Positions 8,527-14,857 of a DNA stretch of 33,691 bases are shown here, in pieces. The DNA is from a virus. Each line of letters begins with the position of its first letter. The stretch's first letter is position 1. A program made the translations under genes and the position numbers. Location: IMG/VR virus record IMGVR_UViG_3300016457_001097, positions 1 to 33,691 of that record. One strand, written 5' to 3'. Below the pieces are notes generated by a model. The model had not been told where the DNA came from, ran no database searches, and saw only the letters and a program-made list of their open reading frames with translations.

Positions 8527-9564
8527 ATGGGATTTAAAGCATCTTGGCTTCATGAGGAAGCAATGAGTTTTGATTTTTCAATTTCGGCTGAAGAGGCAAA
8601 TGCAGGGACACGAGTGGTTACTAATTGCAATCCTATGGGAAAATGTGAGATAAGTGAGGGATATCTCTGGCATAATGGACTTGCAACGAGCGATGCTGTT
8701 ATTAACAAACAGATGACTGCTCTTTACACAAAAACTGGTGGGTATGATCCATATGAGAGAGAAGTTGATGCTCCAGTTTGGGGTAATATCTGGTATCCAA
8801 AAACAGACTATCAGTATCAGAAATTACCGATGGTTTATTACATTTCAGGTTATGGGAAATTTTCTGCTTGGTGTTATGTGAGTGAATATAATCCAAATAG
8901 TATTTCTTATACATGGACAGATAGGCTTGATGTTCTTATATATCTTCTCTGGGATTCAAATATGATTTCTACAACGCACATGCTTGGAATCTGGATATAT
9001 CAGGAGATACCCTGGGCTATTGATGAAGACCTTTCACAGATAGTTCATGGCATAGGAACAAAAGAAGCATACCTTTTCATGGATGATGGAAAACTTCCAA
9101 GTGATGCAGATAGCAACCAATATGGACAAAGATATTTCTTGAATTATTTAAGAAGTCAAGGTCGCAAACCTTCTGATTATGCGCAACCGGGAATGTGGCA
9201 TTGGTATAACACATATACAGATGACAACATTGCAGAATTTGAGTTGAGAAGCAGTTATTTGGAAGTCCCTTCTAACAATATATATTTTTCTATGACTTGC
9301 AAATGTGATGATGGGGAAGGTAGTTGTGGGAATTGGGCGTCTTCTACTTCTGATGCTCGTTATTTGGGACCTAAATTAGGAGCAGAAATTGTTTATCCAG
9401 ATTTTGCTGATGGGATAGATGGATATGGACTTAAAAATATGTATCCTGATTATATAGACGCTGGTTGGTTGCTTAAACAGGTGAAGTTCAAAACAAAGTG
9501 GACAGATAAACTTGACATTCCACAATACGGCTTAGAGCATAGAGTTTGGGTGGGTGGAATATGA
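8527..9564 (+). CDS. Putative tail tip / receptor-binding protein
   Basis: The 345-residue protein is very rich in Trp, Tyr, Asp and Gly, with few lysines compared with its neighbours. It contains six cysteines, including C-K-C-D-D-G-E-G-S-C near residue 258, unusual for this genome. The ATG at 8527 is chosen because it follows GAGGAGGAGGAATA; a longer reading from 8452 would overlap the preceding gene. It is the last large gene before lysis, the usual position of a receptor-binding or tail tip protein. That role is inferred from place and composition only. Confidence 0.6.
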   Translation: MGFKASWLHEEAMSFDFSISAEEANAGTRVVTNCNPMGKCEISEGYLWHNGLATSDAVINKQMTALYTKTGGYDPYEREVDAPVWGNIWYPKTDYQYQKLPMVYYISGYGKFSAWCYVSEYNPNSISYTWTDRLDVLIYLLWDSNMISTTHMLGIWIYQEIPWAIDEDLSQIVHGIGTKEAYLFMDDGKLPSDADSNQYGQRYFLNYLRSQGRKPSDYAQPGMWHWYNTYTDDNIAEFELRSSYLEVPSNNIYFSMTCKCDDGEGSCGNWASSTSDARYLGPKLGAEIVYPDFADGIDGYGLKNMYPDYIDAGWLLKQVKFKTKWTDKLDIPQYGLEHRVWVGGI

Positions 9565-10172
9565 TTTTTCCTATTAGGAGAGTTATAGGGATAGTTGTTC
9601 ATCACTCTGGGAATAAAAATTCTACCCTTGAGGCTTTGAAAATTTGGCATGATAAATATATTGGGGAAAGAACAGGCAAAAGAGCATACAACTATGTAGT
9701 AACCAAAGACGGGAAATTTCTTTCTTGGTTTGGGGATAAATACATAACAGGGCATTGCGGAGTAGATGGTTGGTATGATTGGAAAACTCCCTGCAATTTC
9801 AATACTCTTTCAGTGTGTTTTTTAGGTAATTTTCAGGTAAATGAAATAGAAGAAAAGCAGTTCAAAGCAGGTGTAGAAGGAATAAAATGGTTGATGAATA
9901 AGTTTAAATTTCCAGCAGATAATATATGGAGACATAAAGATATTTACAAGGGGACAGTTTGTCCCGGTAAAAATTTTCCATTTGAGAGGTTAAAGAAGGA
10001 GGTTTTTATGGAGAATAAATCTTACGGGGAAGAACTTCTTGAATACTTTACAGAGAAGGGCATCATAAAAAGTCCAGAGGTTCACAGAAACAGATTAAAA
10101 GAGCCTTTCAGTAGAGAAGAAACTTTGGCAATTTTAAAAAACATTCTGGATAAGTTGAAAGTGAGGATTTAA
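9561..10172 (+). CDS. N-acetylmuramoyl-L-alanine amidase (endolysin)
   Basis: The 203-residue protein cleaves the amide bond between the peptidoglycan glycan strand and peptide. The amidase_2 / T7 lysozyme-like zinc domain covers about residues 5-150: the first zinc His lies in GIVVHHSG, the second in IWRHKDI, and the Cys ligand in GTVCPG. The C-terminal 50 residues are a helical tail that could bind cell wall. The ATG at 9561 forms an ATGA overlap with the tail gene; upstream non-ATG starts are less likely. It opens the lysis cassette and indicates a bacterial host with peptidoglycan. Confidence 0.92.
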   Translation: MIFPIRRVIGIVVHHSGNKNSTLEALKIWHDKYIGERTGKRAYNYVVTKDGKFLSWFGDKYITGHCGVDGWYDWKTPCNFNTLSVCFLGNFQVNEIEEKQFKAGVEGIKWLMNKFKFPADNIWRHKDIYKGTVCPGKNFPFERLKKEVFMENKSYGEELLEYFTEKGIIKSPEVHRNRLKEPFSREETLAILKNILDKLKVRI

Positions 10173-10174
10173 AA

Positions 10175-10456
10175 ATGGAATGGGTAAAAATAGCAGAGCA
10201 AATTGGACTTGGCGGAGTTGCTGTCATAGGCTTAATTATAATAGTAAGGGAGTTAATAAACAAATCAAAAAATAAAGTTAATGAGAATTATGCTGTTTTG
10301 TTAAGAATTCTTTTAGAGAAACAAAATCACATTTCAGATAATTTAAAAGAAGTATCAGAAAAACTTGAGAAACTTGCTGATAAGGAAGATAAGATAATCA
10401 CAAGGCTTGAGGTCCTATCTACAAAGGTAAATGGATATGCAAGAGATAGGACTTGA
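10175..10456 (+). CDS. Membrane-anchored coiled-coil lysis protein (XhlA-like)
   Basis: The 93-residue protein has one N-terminal membrane segment (about residues 10-27, GLGGVAVIGLIIIV) followed by a basic hinge and a long charged coiled coil with heptad leucines. This layout resembles haemolysin XhlA-type and antiholin-like proteins in phage lysis cassettes. It lies between the amidase and a multispanning holin candidate, two bases after the amidase stop. Function is inferred. Confidence 0.65.
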   Translation: MEWVKIAEQIGLGGVAVIGLIIIVRELINKSKNKVNENYAVLLRILLEKQNHISDNLKEVSEKLEKLADKEDKIITRLEVLSTKVNGYARDRT

Positions 10457-10730
10457 TTTAACATATTTTATCATTGCAGGGTTCTTTGTAGAGATCTTAA
10501 CAGAGTTAGTGAAAAAACTCTGGAATTTGAAAGGTGGTTGGATTCTTCTCTTTGCGATTGGATTTGGAATTCTATTTTCAGTCTTAACACTTCATCAAAG
10601 CATAAAATATCAACTTGCATGGGACATTCCAGATTTAAGTTCAGTAATTATTACAGGAGTTATAAGTTCATCTTTTGCAAAGTTCTATGATTATGTGTAT
10701 AAGATTACCAAATTGAAGTCAAAAATATAA
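10431..10730 (+). CDS. Holin-like membrane protein
   Basis: The 99-residue protein has about three hydrophobic segments (LTYFIIAGFFVEIL; WILLFAIGFGILFSVL; SVIITGVISSSFA) and a short basic C-terminus, the plan of a class I holin. Start choice is uncertain: ATG 10431 or 10437, both inside the preceding gene. A holin would form the pores that release the amidase. No family signature is certain. Confidence 0.65.
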   Translation: MDMQEIGLDLTYFIIAGFFVEILTELVKKLWNLKGGWILLFAIGFGILFSVLTLHQSIKYQLAWDIPDLSSVIITGVISSSFAKFYDYVYKITKLKSKI

Positions 10731-10925
10731 AATATGCACATACGGGCTCATATATGCATTTTAAAGAGGGTAAATGATGTTTGATACTTCTTGACCTTTA
10801 AAAACGCATATATTTTGAAAATACGCATAGGTTTTTAGAAAATTGTTAAAAACAAATACATTAGAATGAACATATTTTAATAAGATGTGCGCATTCTATT
10901 CATCTTGTGAATAAAAATTATTCAT

Positions 10926-10954
10926 TTGACAAAATTAGAACAAATTTGTAAGGT
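10926..10954 (+). promoter_or_regulatory. Weak candidate promoter before the 11068 gene
   Basis: TTGACA at 10926-10931 is a perfect -35 box, but the best -10 at 17-nt spacing is TAAGGT, which is poor. A 7-bp inverted repeat ends two bases upstream and ACAAATTTGT lies in the spacer, so an activator- or repressor-controlled promoter is possible. Confidence 0.35.
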
Positions 10955-10993
10955 AGCATCATACAAAATTGGAAGTTTTTATACGATGCTATC
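10952..10993 (+). promoter_or_regulatory. Long hairpin upstream of the 11068 gene
   Basis: The arms 10952-10968 and 10977-10993 pair over 17 positions with two A-C mismatches and one G-U, enclosing an 8-nt loop. The outer GGTAGCATC/GATGCTATC block is continuous. No T-run follows, so it is not a typical terminator. It could be a protein-binding palindrome or a structured leader. Confidence 0.6.
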
Positions 10994-11067
10994 ATAAATC
11001 TCATTTAAATTTGCAAAGGTGGACAAAACAGTCCACTAAAACAACAAAAATTAAGAAGGAGGTAAAC

Positions 11068-11382
11068 ATGACACCAGAAGTTTACAATGCAATATTAACA
11101 ATTATAGGGGCTTTAATCCTATTTGGGTTGGGGTATTTAATCAAGAAACTCAATGATAAAACAAAGGAAAAGATTAACTTTGTTCTTGAGATTGCAGAGA
11201 ACTTTATCAAAGCAAATCCCGATATTGTCAATCAGCCGTGGGAGAAATTCAAGAAAAAGATAGAAAACACATTTGAAAAGTATGTTAAGATTGATTTAAC
11301 CGATGAGCAGTGGGCTCTTTTCTGGTCTATGCTTTATGATGTGTATGAGAAAGCGAAACAAGAACTTCAAGAACAAACTTGA
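11068..11382 (+). CDS. Membrane-anchored helical protein (LL-H holin-like)
   Basis: The 104-residue protein has an N-terminal membrane segment (about residues 8-26, AILTIIGALILFGLGYLI) followed by a basic stretch and helices with FVLEIAENFIKANPDIV. This resembles phage LL-H type holins, with one N-terminal membrane helix and a soluble helical tail. The ATG at 11068 is chosen for its GAAGGAGGTAAAC leader; an upstream extension to 10969 would run through the hairpin region. It is the last gene before the strong terminator at 11414. Confidence 0.65.
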   Translation: MTPEVYNAILTIIGALILFGLGYLIKKLNDKTKEKINFVLEIAENFIKANPDIVNQPWEKFKKKIENTFEKYVKIDLTDEQWALFWSMLYDVYEKAKQELQEQT

Positions 11383-11413
11383 TTTCATCTTCTCAGTATA
11401 GTAAACTTTAAGT

Positions 11414-11480
11414 AAGAGGGACAGGAGCAATATGGCACATCAAAGAGTCATCTTGCACCTCCGCCTGTCCCTCTTTTTTA
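11414..11480 (+). terminator. Rho-independent terminator of the late operon
   Basis: The 12-bp perfect stem AAGAGGGACAGG (11414-11425) / CCTGTCCCTCTT (11464-11475) is followed by a T-rich run to about 11485. The loop is long (38 nt) and could fold further. It lies between the last lysis gene and the early promoter, so it should end late transcription. Confidence 0.85.
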
Positions 11481-11590
11481 TTTTTGTCATCTCTTGTTTT
11501 CTTTTTAACATAGAGAAGTATTTTTTCTATTTTCAAAAACTCTATAATCCCTTTCTAATTCTATATTTCTTAATTGTTATTTTTTGAACT

Positions 11591-11624
11591 TTTACAAATT
11601 TTAGAGATTTTTTACAAATTTTAG
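11591..11624. repeat. Direct repeats TTTACAAATTTTAG spaced 20 bp
   Basis: Two identical 14-bp copies start at 11591 and 11611, exactly 20 bp apart (about two helical turns), so a protein binding both would sit on one face of DNA. They lie 60-90 bp upstream of the -35 box, an activator-like distance. The core ACAAATTT recurs in palindromic form at 10940 and 17999. Confidence 0.6.
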
Positions 11625-11683
11625 GTCTATTTTTCCCTAAAAATGCAAACAAACCCTTTTGTAATCTGTGTTTCTGGATTTTC

Positions 11684-11711
11684 TTGACAAGATATATTTT
11701 TTTAGTATAAT
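11684..11711 (+). promoter_or_regulatory. Consensus sigma-A type early promoter
   Basis: TTGACA at 11684-11689 and TATAAT at 11706-11711, with a 16-nt AT-rich spacer, are both perfect consensus boxes. The predicted start is near 11718, just ahead of the AGGAGGTG of the first early gene. It is probably the main early promoter, active with host polymerase. Confidence 0.9.
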
Positions 11712-11733
11712 TAAAATAGAAAGGAGGTGTAAG

Positions 11734-11955
11734 ATGACAAAGATTTTAGAACAAATGATTAAAGAACTGAAAGAAAATGAAAATTTGTGTTATGACGATG
11801 TTGTTGAAGAATATCTCAACAACATTAGCTTTGAGGGGTTAATTGATTTAGTAAGAGAACTCAAAGACGAAGAAGATTTCCAAGATGAATTAAAAGACCT
11901 CATTTTTCCATATTTGCTTGGAAGATTAGAGGACAAATTTGAGGAGGAGGTGTAG
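11734..11955 (+). CDS. Small acidic early protein
   Basis: This 73-residue, strongly acidic, all-helical protein is the first gene after the early promoter. The ATG at 11734 follows AAGGAGGTGTAAG; a longer reading from 11668 would include the promoter itself. The profile (small, acidic, first-expressed) is typical of phage host-takeover or DNA-mimic-like proteins, but there is no motif to prove this. Confidence 0.75.
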   Translation: MTKILEQMIKELKENENLCYDDVVEEYLNNISFEGLIDLVRELKDEEDFQDELKDLIFPYLLGRLEDKFEEEV

Positions 11956-11957
11956 AA

Positions 11958-12224
11958 ATGACAGTTTTTGTATATGAAATTAAAGTTTTGGAGAGCAAGA
12001 CAGGTTTTATTAAACCTGTCACGGCAGTCTCTAAAAACGAGACTGTCGCAATATATAAGGCTCTCGAAATGAAAGAGAGCCTTTGGGGGACGCTTGGGAC
12101 AATAGTAGAGGACAAAAATGAAGCGCTTGAGACAGATAATCCGCATTGTGAAGGAATCTGTGTTACACTCCCAGCCGAGCGTGTGAAAAAATGGCTAGAG
12201 GTGCAAGATGACAAAAGAGATTAA
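11958..12224 (+). CDS. Small early protein with three hairpins in its gene
   Basis: The 88-residue protein has the plan VFVYEIKVLE, NETVAIYKALEMKE, then a Cys-containing HCEGICVTLPAERV segment. No family is recognised. The ATG follows GAGGAGGTGTAGAA. The coding sequence carries three consecutive perfect or near-perfect hairpins at 11999-12020, 12022-12048 and 12057-12083, which is unusual for coding DNA. Confidence 0.75.
   Translation: MTVFVYEIKVLESKTGFIKPVTAVSKNETVAIYKALEMKESLWGTLGTIVEDKNEALETDNPHCEGICVTLPAERVKKWLEVQDDKRD
11999..12083 (+). repeat. Three adjacent intragenic hairpins
   Basis: Stems: GACAGGTTT/AAACCTGTC with a 4-nt loop (11999-12020); CGGCAGTCTC/GAGACTGTCG with one G-U and a 7-nt loop (12022-12048); AAGGCTCTC/GAGAGCCTT with a 9-nt loop (12057-12083). 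The three stems have unrelated sequences, are separated by 1 and 8 nt and are GC-richer than the surrounding gene. Confidence 0.85.
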
Positions 12225-12555
12225 GATAAAATTCAATACCTTGTACCTCGTCAAAAATCTTGACGAGGACAGGGTTGTTTACACACTTGAGGGGGAGGGG
12301 GAGAAGGCAATAAAAATAAGAAGGTGGAGGGTGTATGATGATGAAAAATTAAAAAGAATAAGAAAGAACGAAGAAGAGTATAGAAATCAGTTTCCCAGAG
12401 CCCCTGAAAGGAAAATTTTCAGGGGTAATTGGGTTTCTGGTGTAAAGGAAGTATTTTATCTACCAAAATCACAAATAAAATTTAATAGCCGTTCCGTAGA
12501 GCTCCCGAGGTGGCTCGGGAAGAAATACGGATTGGATTTATTAAAGGAGGTGTAA
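12208..12555 (+). CDS. Hypothetical early protein, basic
   Basis: The 115-residue basic protein begins with a beta segment (LYLVKNLDEDRVVYTLEG), then a charged helix rich in Arg/Lys/Glu and a C-terminal SVELPRWLGKKYGLDLLKEV segment. No family is recognised. It overlaps the previous gene by 17 bases. Three intragenic hairpins lie at 12246-12268, 12401-12425 and 12493-12531. Confidence 0.75.
   Translation: MTKEIKIKFNTLYLVKNLDEDRVVYTLEGEGEKAIKIRRWRVYDDEKLKRIRKNEEEYRNQFPRAPERKIFRGNWVSGVKEVFYLPKSQIKFNSRSVELPRWLGKKYGLDLLKEV
12246..12268 (+). repeat. Intragenic hairpin CCTCGTCAA/TTGACGAGG
   Basis: A perfect 9-bp stem with a 5-nt loop, near the start of the 12208 gene. It belongs to the series of hairpins in the early genes. 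Confidence 0.8.
12401..12425 (+). repeat. Intragenic hairpin CCCCTGAAA/TTTCAGGGG
   Basis: A perfect 9-bp stem with a 7-nt loop inside the 12208 gene, flanked by short outer CCAGA/TCTGG complementarity. Confidence 0.8.
12493..12531 (+). repeat. Nested intragenic hairpin
   Basis: Outer stem TCCGTA/TACGGA (12493-12498 / 12526-12531) encloses inner stem TCCCGAG/CTCGGGA (12503-12509 / 12514-12520) with a GTGG loop. It is a two-part stem inside the coding sequence, shortly before the next gene's ribosome-binding site. Confidence 0.8.
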
Positions 12556-12556
12556 G

Positions 12557-12955
12557 ATGTCTGACAAATTAAAAAGGAGATTTGACAGGATTGCTATCCT
12601 GCTCGGGTTAGACCCGAGTAAGGCGAGGTATCATTATGATTGGAAACCGACTACATACGCTTCGTCCAGTATCTGGTATAGGTGCGCTGAGAGTGCTGAA
12701 AAGTCCCTTCATATTAGAAGTGACGGTGAATACTTCAGAATCGAATTTGATTATAGTGATAGAATTTGGAGATTTTGGTTCAGACCATATGACGACAAAA
12801 TAGTAGAGAAATTTATTCTAATTTTAGAAAAAATAGATGCCGGAACAATCTCTTACCGTGATTCCAGGAAGGAGTACAATGTCCCTACCCCTCAAGGATG
12901 GATTACAAAGAGAGTGAAAGACATTATAGAGAAATTTATCAACGAAAGGAGGTGA
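12557..12955 (+). CDS. Hypothetical early protein, Trp/Tyr-rich
   Basis: The 132-residue protein has an N-terminal helix with RFDRIAILLGLDPSKARYHYDW, a beta meander with SDGEYFRIEFDYSDRIWRFW and a C-terminal helix. The ATG follows AAAGGAGGTGTAAG. No family is recognised. Two back-to-back hairpins at 12586-12618 lie at its start. Confidence 0.75.
   Translation: MSDKLKRRFDRIAILLGLDPSKARYHYDWKPTTYASSSIWYRCAESAEKSLHIRSDGEYFRIEFDYSDRIWRFWFRPYDDKIVEKFILILEKIDAGTISYRDSRKEYNVPTPQGWITKRVKDIIEKFINERR
12586..12618 (+). repeat. Two back-to-back intragenic hairpins
   Basis: CAGGAT/ATCCTG (12586-12601, 4-nt loop) is directly followed by CTCGGGT/ACCCGAG (12602-12618, 3-nt loop). They lie about 30 nt after the start codon of the 12557 gene. 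Confidence 0.75.
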
Positions 12956-12958
12956 AAG

Positions 12959-13060
12959 ATGATGGAATTGGAAAAAATCAAAAAGTTTTCCCCAGAGATC
13001 TATCGTCATCTCTGGGGATTAATCAAAGCTGTTTTAAAACTCCTGGAGGAGAAAGAATGA
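12959..13060 (+). CDS. 33-residue peptide, possible leader peptide
   Basis: A short ORF with an excellent GAAAGGAGGTGAAAG leader encodes 33 residues, mostly helical and basic-amphipathic, ending LLKLLEEKE-like (KAVLKLLEEKE). Its coding sequence contains an 11-bp perfect hairpin (12989-13018), and its stop lies in the loop of a second (13040-13080), which is followed by a terminator (13097-13129). This arrangement resembles an attenuation leader, though a functional micro-protein is equally possible. Confidence 0.6.
   Translation: MMELEKIKKFSPEIYRHLWGLIKAVLKLLEEKE
12989..13018 (+). repeat. Intragenic 11-bp hairpin
   Basis: TCCCCAGAGAT (12989-12999) pairs perfectly with ATCTCTGGGGA (13008-13018), with an 8-nt loop, inside the 33-residue ORF. 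Confidence 0.85.
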
Positions 13061-13080
13061 GATAAATATTCCTCCAGGAG
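13040..13080 (+). promoter_or_regulatory. 11-bp hairpin over the stop of the 33-residue ORF
   Basis: CTCCTGGAGGA (13040-13050) pairs perfectly with TCCTCCAGGAG (13070-13080), with a 19-nt loop holding the TGA at 13058. A ribosome ending translation here would cover the 5' arm and loop. Placed 16 nt before a terminator, it could be the switchable part of an attenuator. Confidence 0.65.
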
Positions 13081-13096
13081 GCTCAGCGTTTTGCTC

Positions 13097-13129
13097 ACCC
13101 TCCCTCAAAGTATCAAGGGAGGGTTTTTT
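13097..13129 (+). terminator. Rho-independent terminator inside the early operon
   Basis: ACCCTCCCT (13097-13105) pairs with AGGGAGGGT (13116-13124), with a 10-nt loop, followed by TTTTTT. Genes continue downstream with no new promoter seen by eye, so it probably attenuates rather than ends early transcription. Confidence 0.85.
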
Positions 13130-13151
13130 ATTTTGTAAAGGAGGTGTAAAA

Positions 13152-13661
13152 ATGGAATTAAAACAACAAATTAAAGACACAGAAAAACACTTTAAGGAGA
13201 AGTTTTTTGCTCTCATGGAAGAGAGTAAAAAAGTAGATGATGATTTAAAAATCTTAATTGATTTCATTCAGTCTCCACACACAACCGAACCAGAGAAGAT
13301 TACAGGGGATTACGGGTTGAAACTTGCAAATTACTTTGACCAACTCGGCGATTTACTTGCTAAAGTAGAACTGAATAGAAAAGACCTTCACGATAAGATT
13401 GACCATTTTACAGCATTATTCCAGATTGCAGAAAAGATGAGGTTAGAAAAAGAGAATGGGGGAAAAAGAATAACTGATGGGTATTTAGATAGACTCGCAA
13501 ACGCAGATGACGACCTTTACACCTTGAAACTTAGGTATAACTCCTTTGAAGCCCTTTATACACATATTCAAAAAAAAAGAGAAATGGTTTGGGAACTCAT
13601 ACAGTTATTGAAGAAAACTGCAGATGCAAAAGTAAGTTTTGCACAAACAATTCCAAGTTAG
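13152..13661 (+). CDS. Hypothetical coiled-coil early protein
   Basis: The 169-residue protein is predicted to be almost all helix, with heptad-like charged repeats (LKQQIKDTEKHFKEKFFALM; RLEKENGG; YTHIQKKREMVWELIQLLKK). It has no Cys and no enzyme motif. The AAAGGAGGTGTAAAA leader lies 12 nt after the T-run of the upstream terminator. It could be a siphovirus Gp157-like or structural coiled-coil protein, but nothing proves this. Confidence 0.7.
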   Translation: MELKQQIKDTEKHFKEKFFALMEESKKVDDDLKILIDFIQSPHTTEPEKITGDYGLKLANYFDQLGDLLAKVELNRKDLHDKIDHFTALFQIAEKMRLEKENGGKRITDGYLDRLANADDDLYTLKLRYNSFEALYTHIQKKREMVWELIQLLKKTADAKVSFAQTIPS

Positions 13662-13670
13662 GAGGCAAAA

Positions 13671-13835
13671 ATGAACTATATCGTGAAAGAGATTCTTCAA
13701 GATATTGATTTTAAAATAGCAAAGGCGGTGTATAGACAAGACCTTAGAAGAGAAAGGTCATTGAGGAAAGTAAAGAAGGTGTTTTTAGACACCTTTAAGG
13801 AGATGAGAGATGAAAAGCCCGTGCTTAAAGTGTAA
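13671..13835 (+). CDS. Small basic protein, 54 residues
   Basis: This short ORF starts at ATG 13671 behind TAGGAGGCAAAA and ends at 13835, overlapping the next gene. It is helical and rich in Arg/Lys (YRQDLRRERSLRKVKKVF). A 7-bp hairpin AAGGTGT/ACACCTT (13776-13795) lies in its coding sequence. The good ribosome-binding site and tight spacing support it as a gene. Confidence 0.65.
   Translation: MNYIVKEILQDIDFKIAKAVYRQDLRRERSLRKVKKVFLDTFKEMRDEKPVLKV
13776..13795 (+). repeat. Intragenic hairpin AAGGTGT/ACACCTT
   Basis: A perfect 7-bp stem with a 6-nt loop inside the 54-residue gene, upstream of the next gene's ribosome-binding site. Confidence 0.7.
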
Positions 13836-13992
13836 GAATAAGGGGACACCAGAATGTCCCCTCTTTGGCACAGGTATAAAACCCAAACAAATTATAGCCT
13901 CTAATTGTCCATTTTTCAAGGCATTAGAAGGCTATGATTGGCTTGTAAAGATTTTAAGAAAGGAGGCGTTAAGTGAAAGTAAAAACATATAA
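13810..13992 (+). CDS. Small cysteine-cluster (zinc-binding-like) protein
   Basis: The 60-residue protein has the pattern C-x2-C-x7-C near the N-terminus (CLKCKNKGTPEC) and another Cys-Pro later (NCPFF), a plausible four-Cys zinc or metal site. The ATG follows AAGGAGATGAG. Two hairpins lie in the gene (13841-13862 and 13894-13935). Small phage zinc proteins often bind nucleic acid or host proteins; the role here is unknown. Confidence 0.7.
   Translation: MKSPCLKCKNKGTPECPLFGTGIKPKQIIASNCPFFKALEGYDWLVKILRKEALSESKNI
13841..13862 (+). repeat. Intragenic hairpin AGGGGACA/TGTCCCCT
   Basis: A perfect 8-bp stem with a 6-nt loop inside the small Cys-cluster gene, six nt after the stop of the 54-residue gene. 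Confidence 0.8.
13894..13935 (+). repeat. Intragenic 12-bp hairpin with one bulge
   Basis: ATAGCCTCTAAT (13894-13905) pairs with ATTAGA and GGCTAT (13923-13935) with one bulged A at 13929 and a 17-nt loop. Confidence 0.75.
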
Positions 13993-14569
13993 GATGAAAT
14001 CAGGCAGGGAAATAAATTACTATCCCATTTCTGAAGTCAGAAAAGAATTCAAAGATTATCTTGAGAAGAACGGACTAAATTTCAATTTTGATATAGATGT
14101 CAAAGATACCTCAACAGGAAACCTATTTCTAAAAGCAACTTTAATGACGGAAAAGGATGAAAGATTAAAAGATAGAGTTTCAGTTGTATTACCCATAGAT
14201 GAATGTCTCGGGGAAACTCCAAAGTATTCAAGTCCTTCTAATGAGGTAGCAAAGATTTTAACCCGTTTGGAAAAAAGATGTAAGATTATCCTTCTGGGAC
14301 TTGAGGACCCAGACGAGGCAAAGGGAGAGATTGAACACATTGAGGAAACGATCAATGCAGAAGAAAAACCAAAAAGTTTTTTTAGTAATGATCCCATAAC
14401 TCCAGCACAGTTAAGAGTTATCCAGAACTTTATGGACAAAGGGCATGACGAAGAGATAATGAAATTCATAACAGAAAATTTTGGAAAAGTATCCTTGAAA
14501 GAACTTACAAAAACTGAAGCGGTGAAGGTAATTCAATTAATTAATACATATCTTAAAAAGGGAGGATAG
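13973..14569 (+). CDS. Possible single-strand annealing / recombination protein
   Basis: The protein has 198 residues and starts with GTG at 13973 behind AAAGGAGGCGTTAA. The N-terminal half has YYPISEVRKEFKDYL, then beta strands (FNFDIDV, FLKATLM, RVSVVLPI), a plan like Rad52/Sak-type annealing proteins. The C-terminal tail, ITPAQLRVIQNFMDKG followed by LTKTEAVKVIQLINTYL, resembles the C-terminal segment common in phage annealing and recombination proteins. The location just before the initiator and RusA genes supports a recombination role. The family call is tentative. Confidence 0.45.
   Translation: MKVKTYKMKSGREINYYPISEVRKEFKDYLEKNGLNFNFDIDVKDTSTGNLFLKATLMTEKDERLKDRVSVVLPIDECLGETPKYSSPSNEVAKILTRLEKRCKIILLGLEDPDEAKGEIEHIEETINAEEKPKSFFSNDPITPAQLRVIQNFMDKGHDEEIMKFITENFGKVSLKELTKTEAVKVIQLINTYLKKGG
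14293..14313 (+). repeat. Intragenic hairpin TCTGGG/CCCAGA
   Basis: A perfect 6-bp stem with a 9-nt loop in the possible annealing-protein gene. It is the last clear member of the early hairpin series. Confidence 0.6.
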
Positions 14570-14571
14570 AA

Positions 14572-14817
14572 ATGACAATAGAAGAAAGAATTGAAGAATT
14601 AGAGGCGAAGGTAGAACTCTTGGGCTTTAAACTTGAAAAAATAGAAGAAGTAATGAATACAGAAAAACTCATAAAGTTTCTTGCGTATGTAATAGTTTAT
14701 CCAAGAAACGAAGTCAATCTCAATACAAACATGATTAATTTCCTTATGGCGGTGATAAGGTGGCTTGAAAAACACGAAGAGGTAAGAAAGAGGCTAAAAG
14801 AAGTCTTGGAAGCGTAA
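14572..14817 (+). CDS. Small coiled-coil early protein
   Basis: The 81-residue all-helical protein opens with a heptad pattern (RIEELEAKVELLGFKLEKIEEV), followed by a hydrophobic helix and a charged C-terminus. The ATG follows GGGAGGATAGAA, three bases after the upstream stop. No family is recognised; it probably forms a dimer or larger oligomer. Confidence 0.7.
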   Translation: MTIEERIEELEAKVELLGFKLEKIEEVMNTEKLIKFLAYVIVYPRNEVNLNTNMINFLMAVIRWLEKHEEVRKRLKEVLEA

Positions 14818-14857
14818 CCTCCTGTGGGTGGGATATGGGAAGGGAAAGGAGAGAGCA

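Larger units (their letters stand above)
10731..11067. other. Intergenic region rich in palindromes (337 bp)
   Basis: No gene is supported here. The region has repeated ACGCATA words (10804-10810, 10823-10829), an inverted repeat AAGATG/CATCTT (10882-10887 and 10901-10906), a perfect TGAATAA-aaa-TTATTCA palindrome (10908-10924), a TTGACA box at 10926-10931, the palindrome ACAAATTTGT (10940-10949) and a long hairpin at 10952-10993. It separates two lysis-region genes and looks regulatory. An origin or packaging role cannot be excluded. Confidence 0.6.
11486..11733. other. Early control region (no gene)
   Basis: This very AT-rich region of about 250 bp lies between the late terminator and the first early gene. 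It contains a pair of direct repeats (11591-11604 and 11611-11624) and a consensus promoter (11684-11711). No open frame with a ribosome-binding site is seen before 11734. Confidence 0.8.

Noticed and set aside
10969-11067. Longer start for the 11068 gene giving a basic 33-residue extension
   Set aside because: It would begin inside the hairpin at 10952-10993 with no ribosome-binding site, while ATG 11068 has a strong one.
14056-14469. Long open frames on the - strand (137 residues here; others up to 155 residues at 16054-16521)
   Set aside because: They lie opposite strong + strand genes, lack ribosome-binding sites and have low-complexity Ser/Phe-rich translations typical of shadows.
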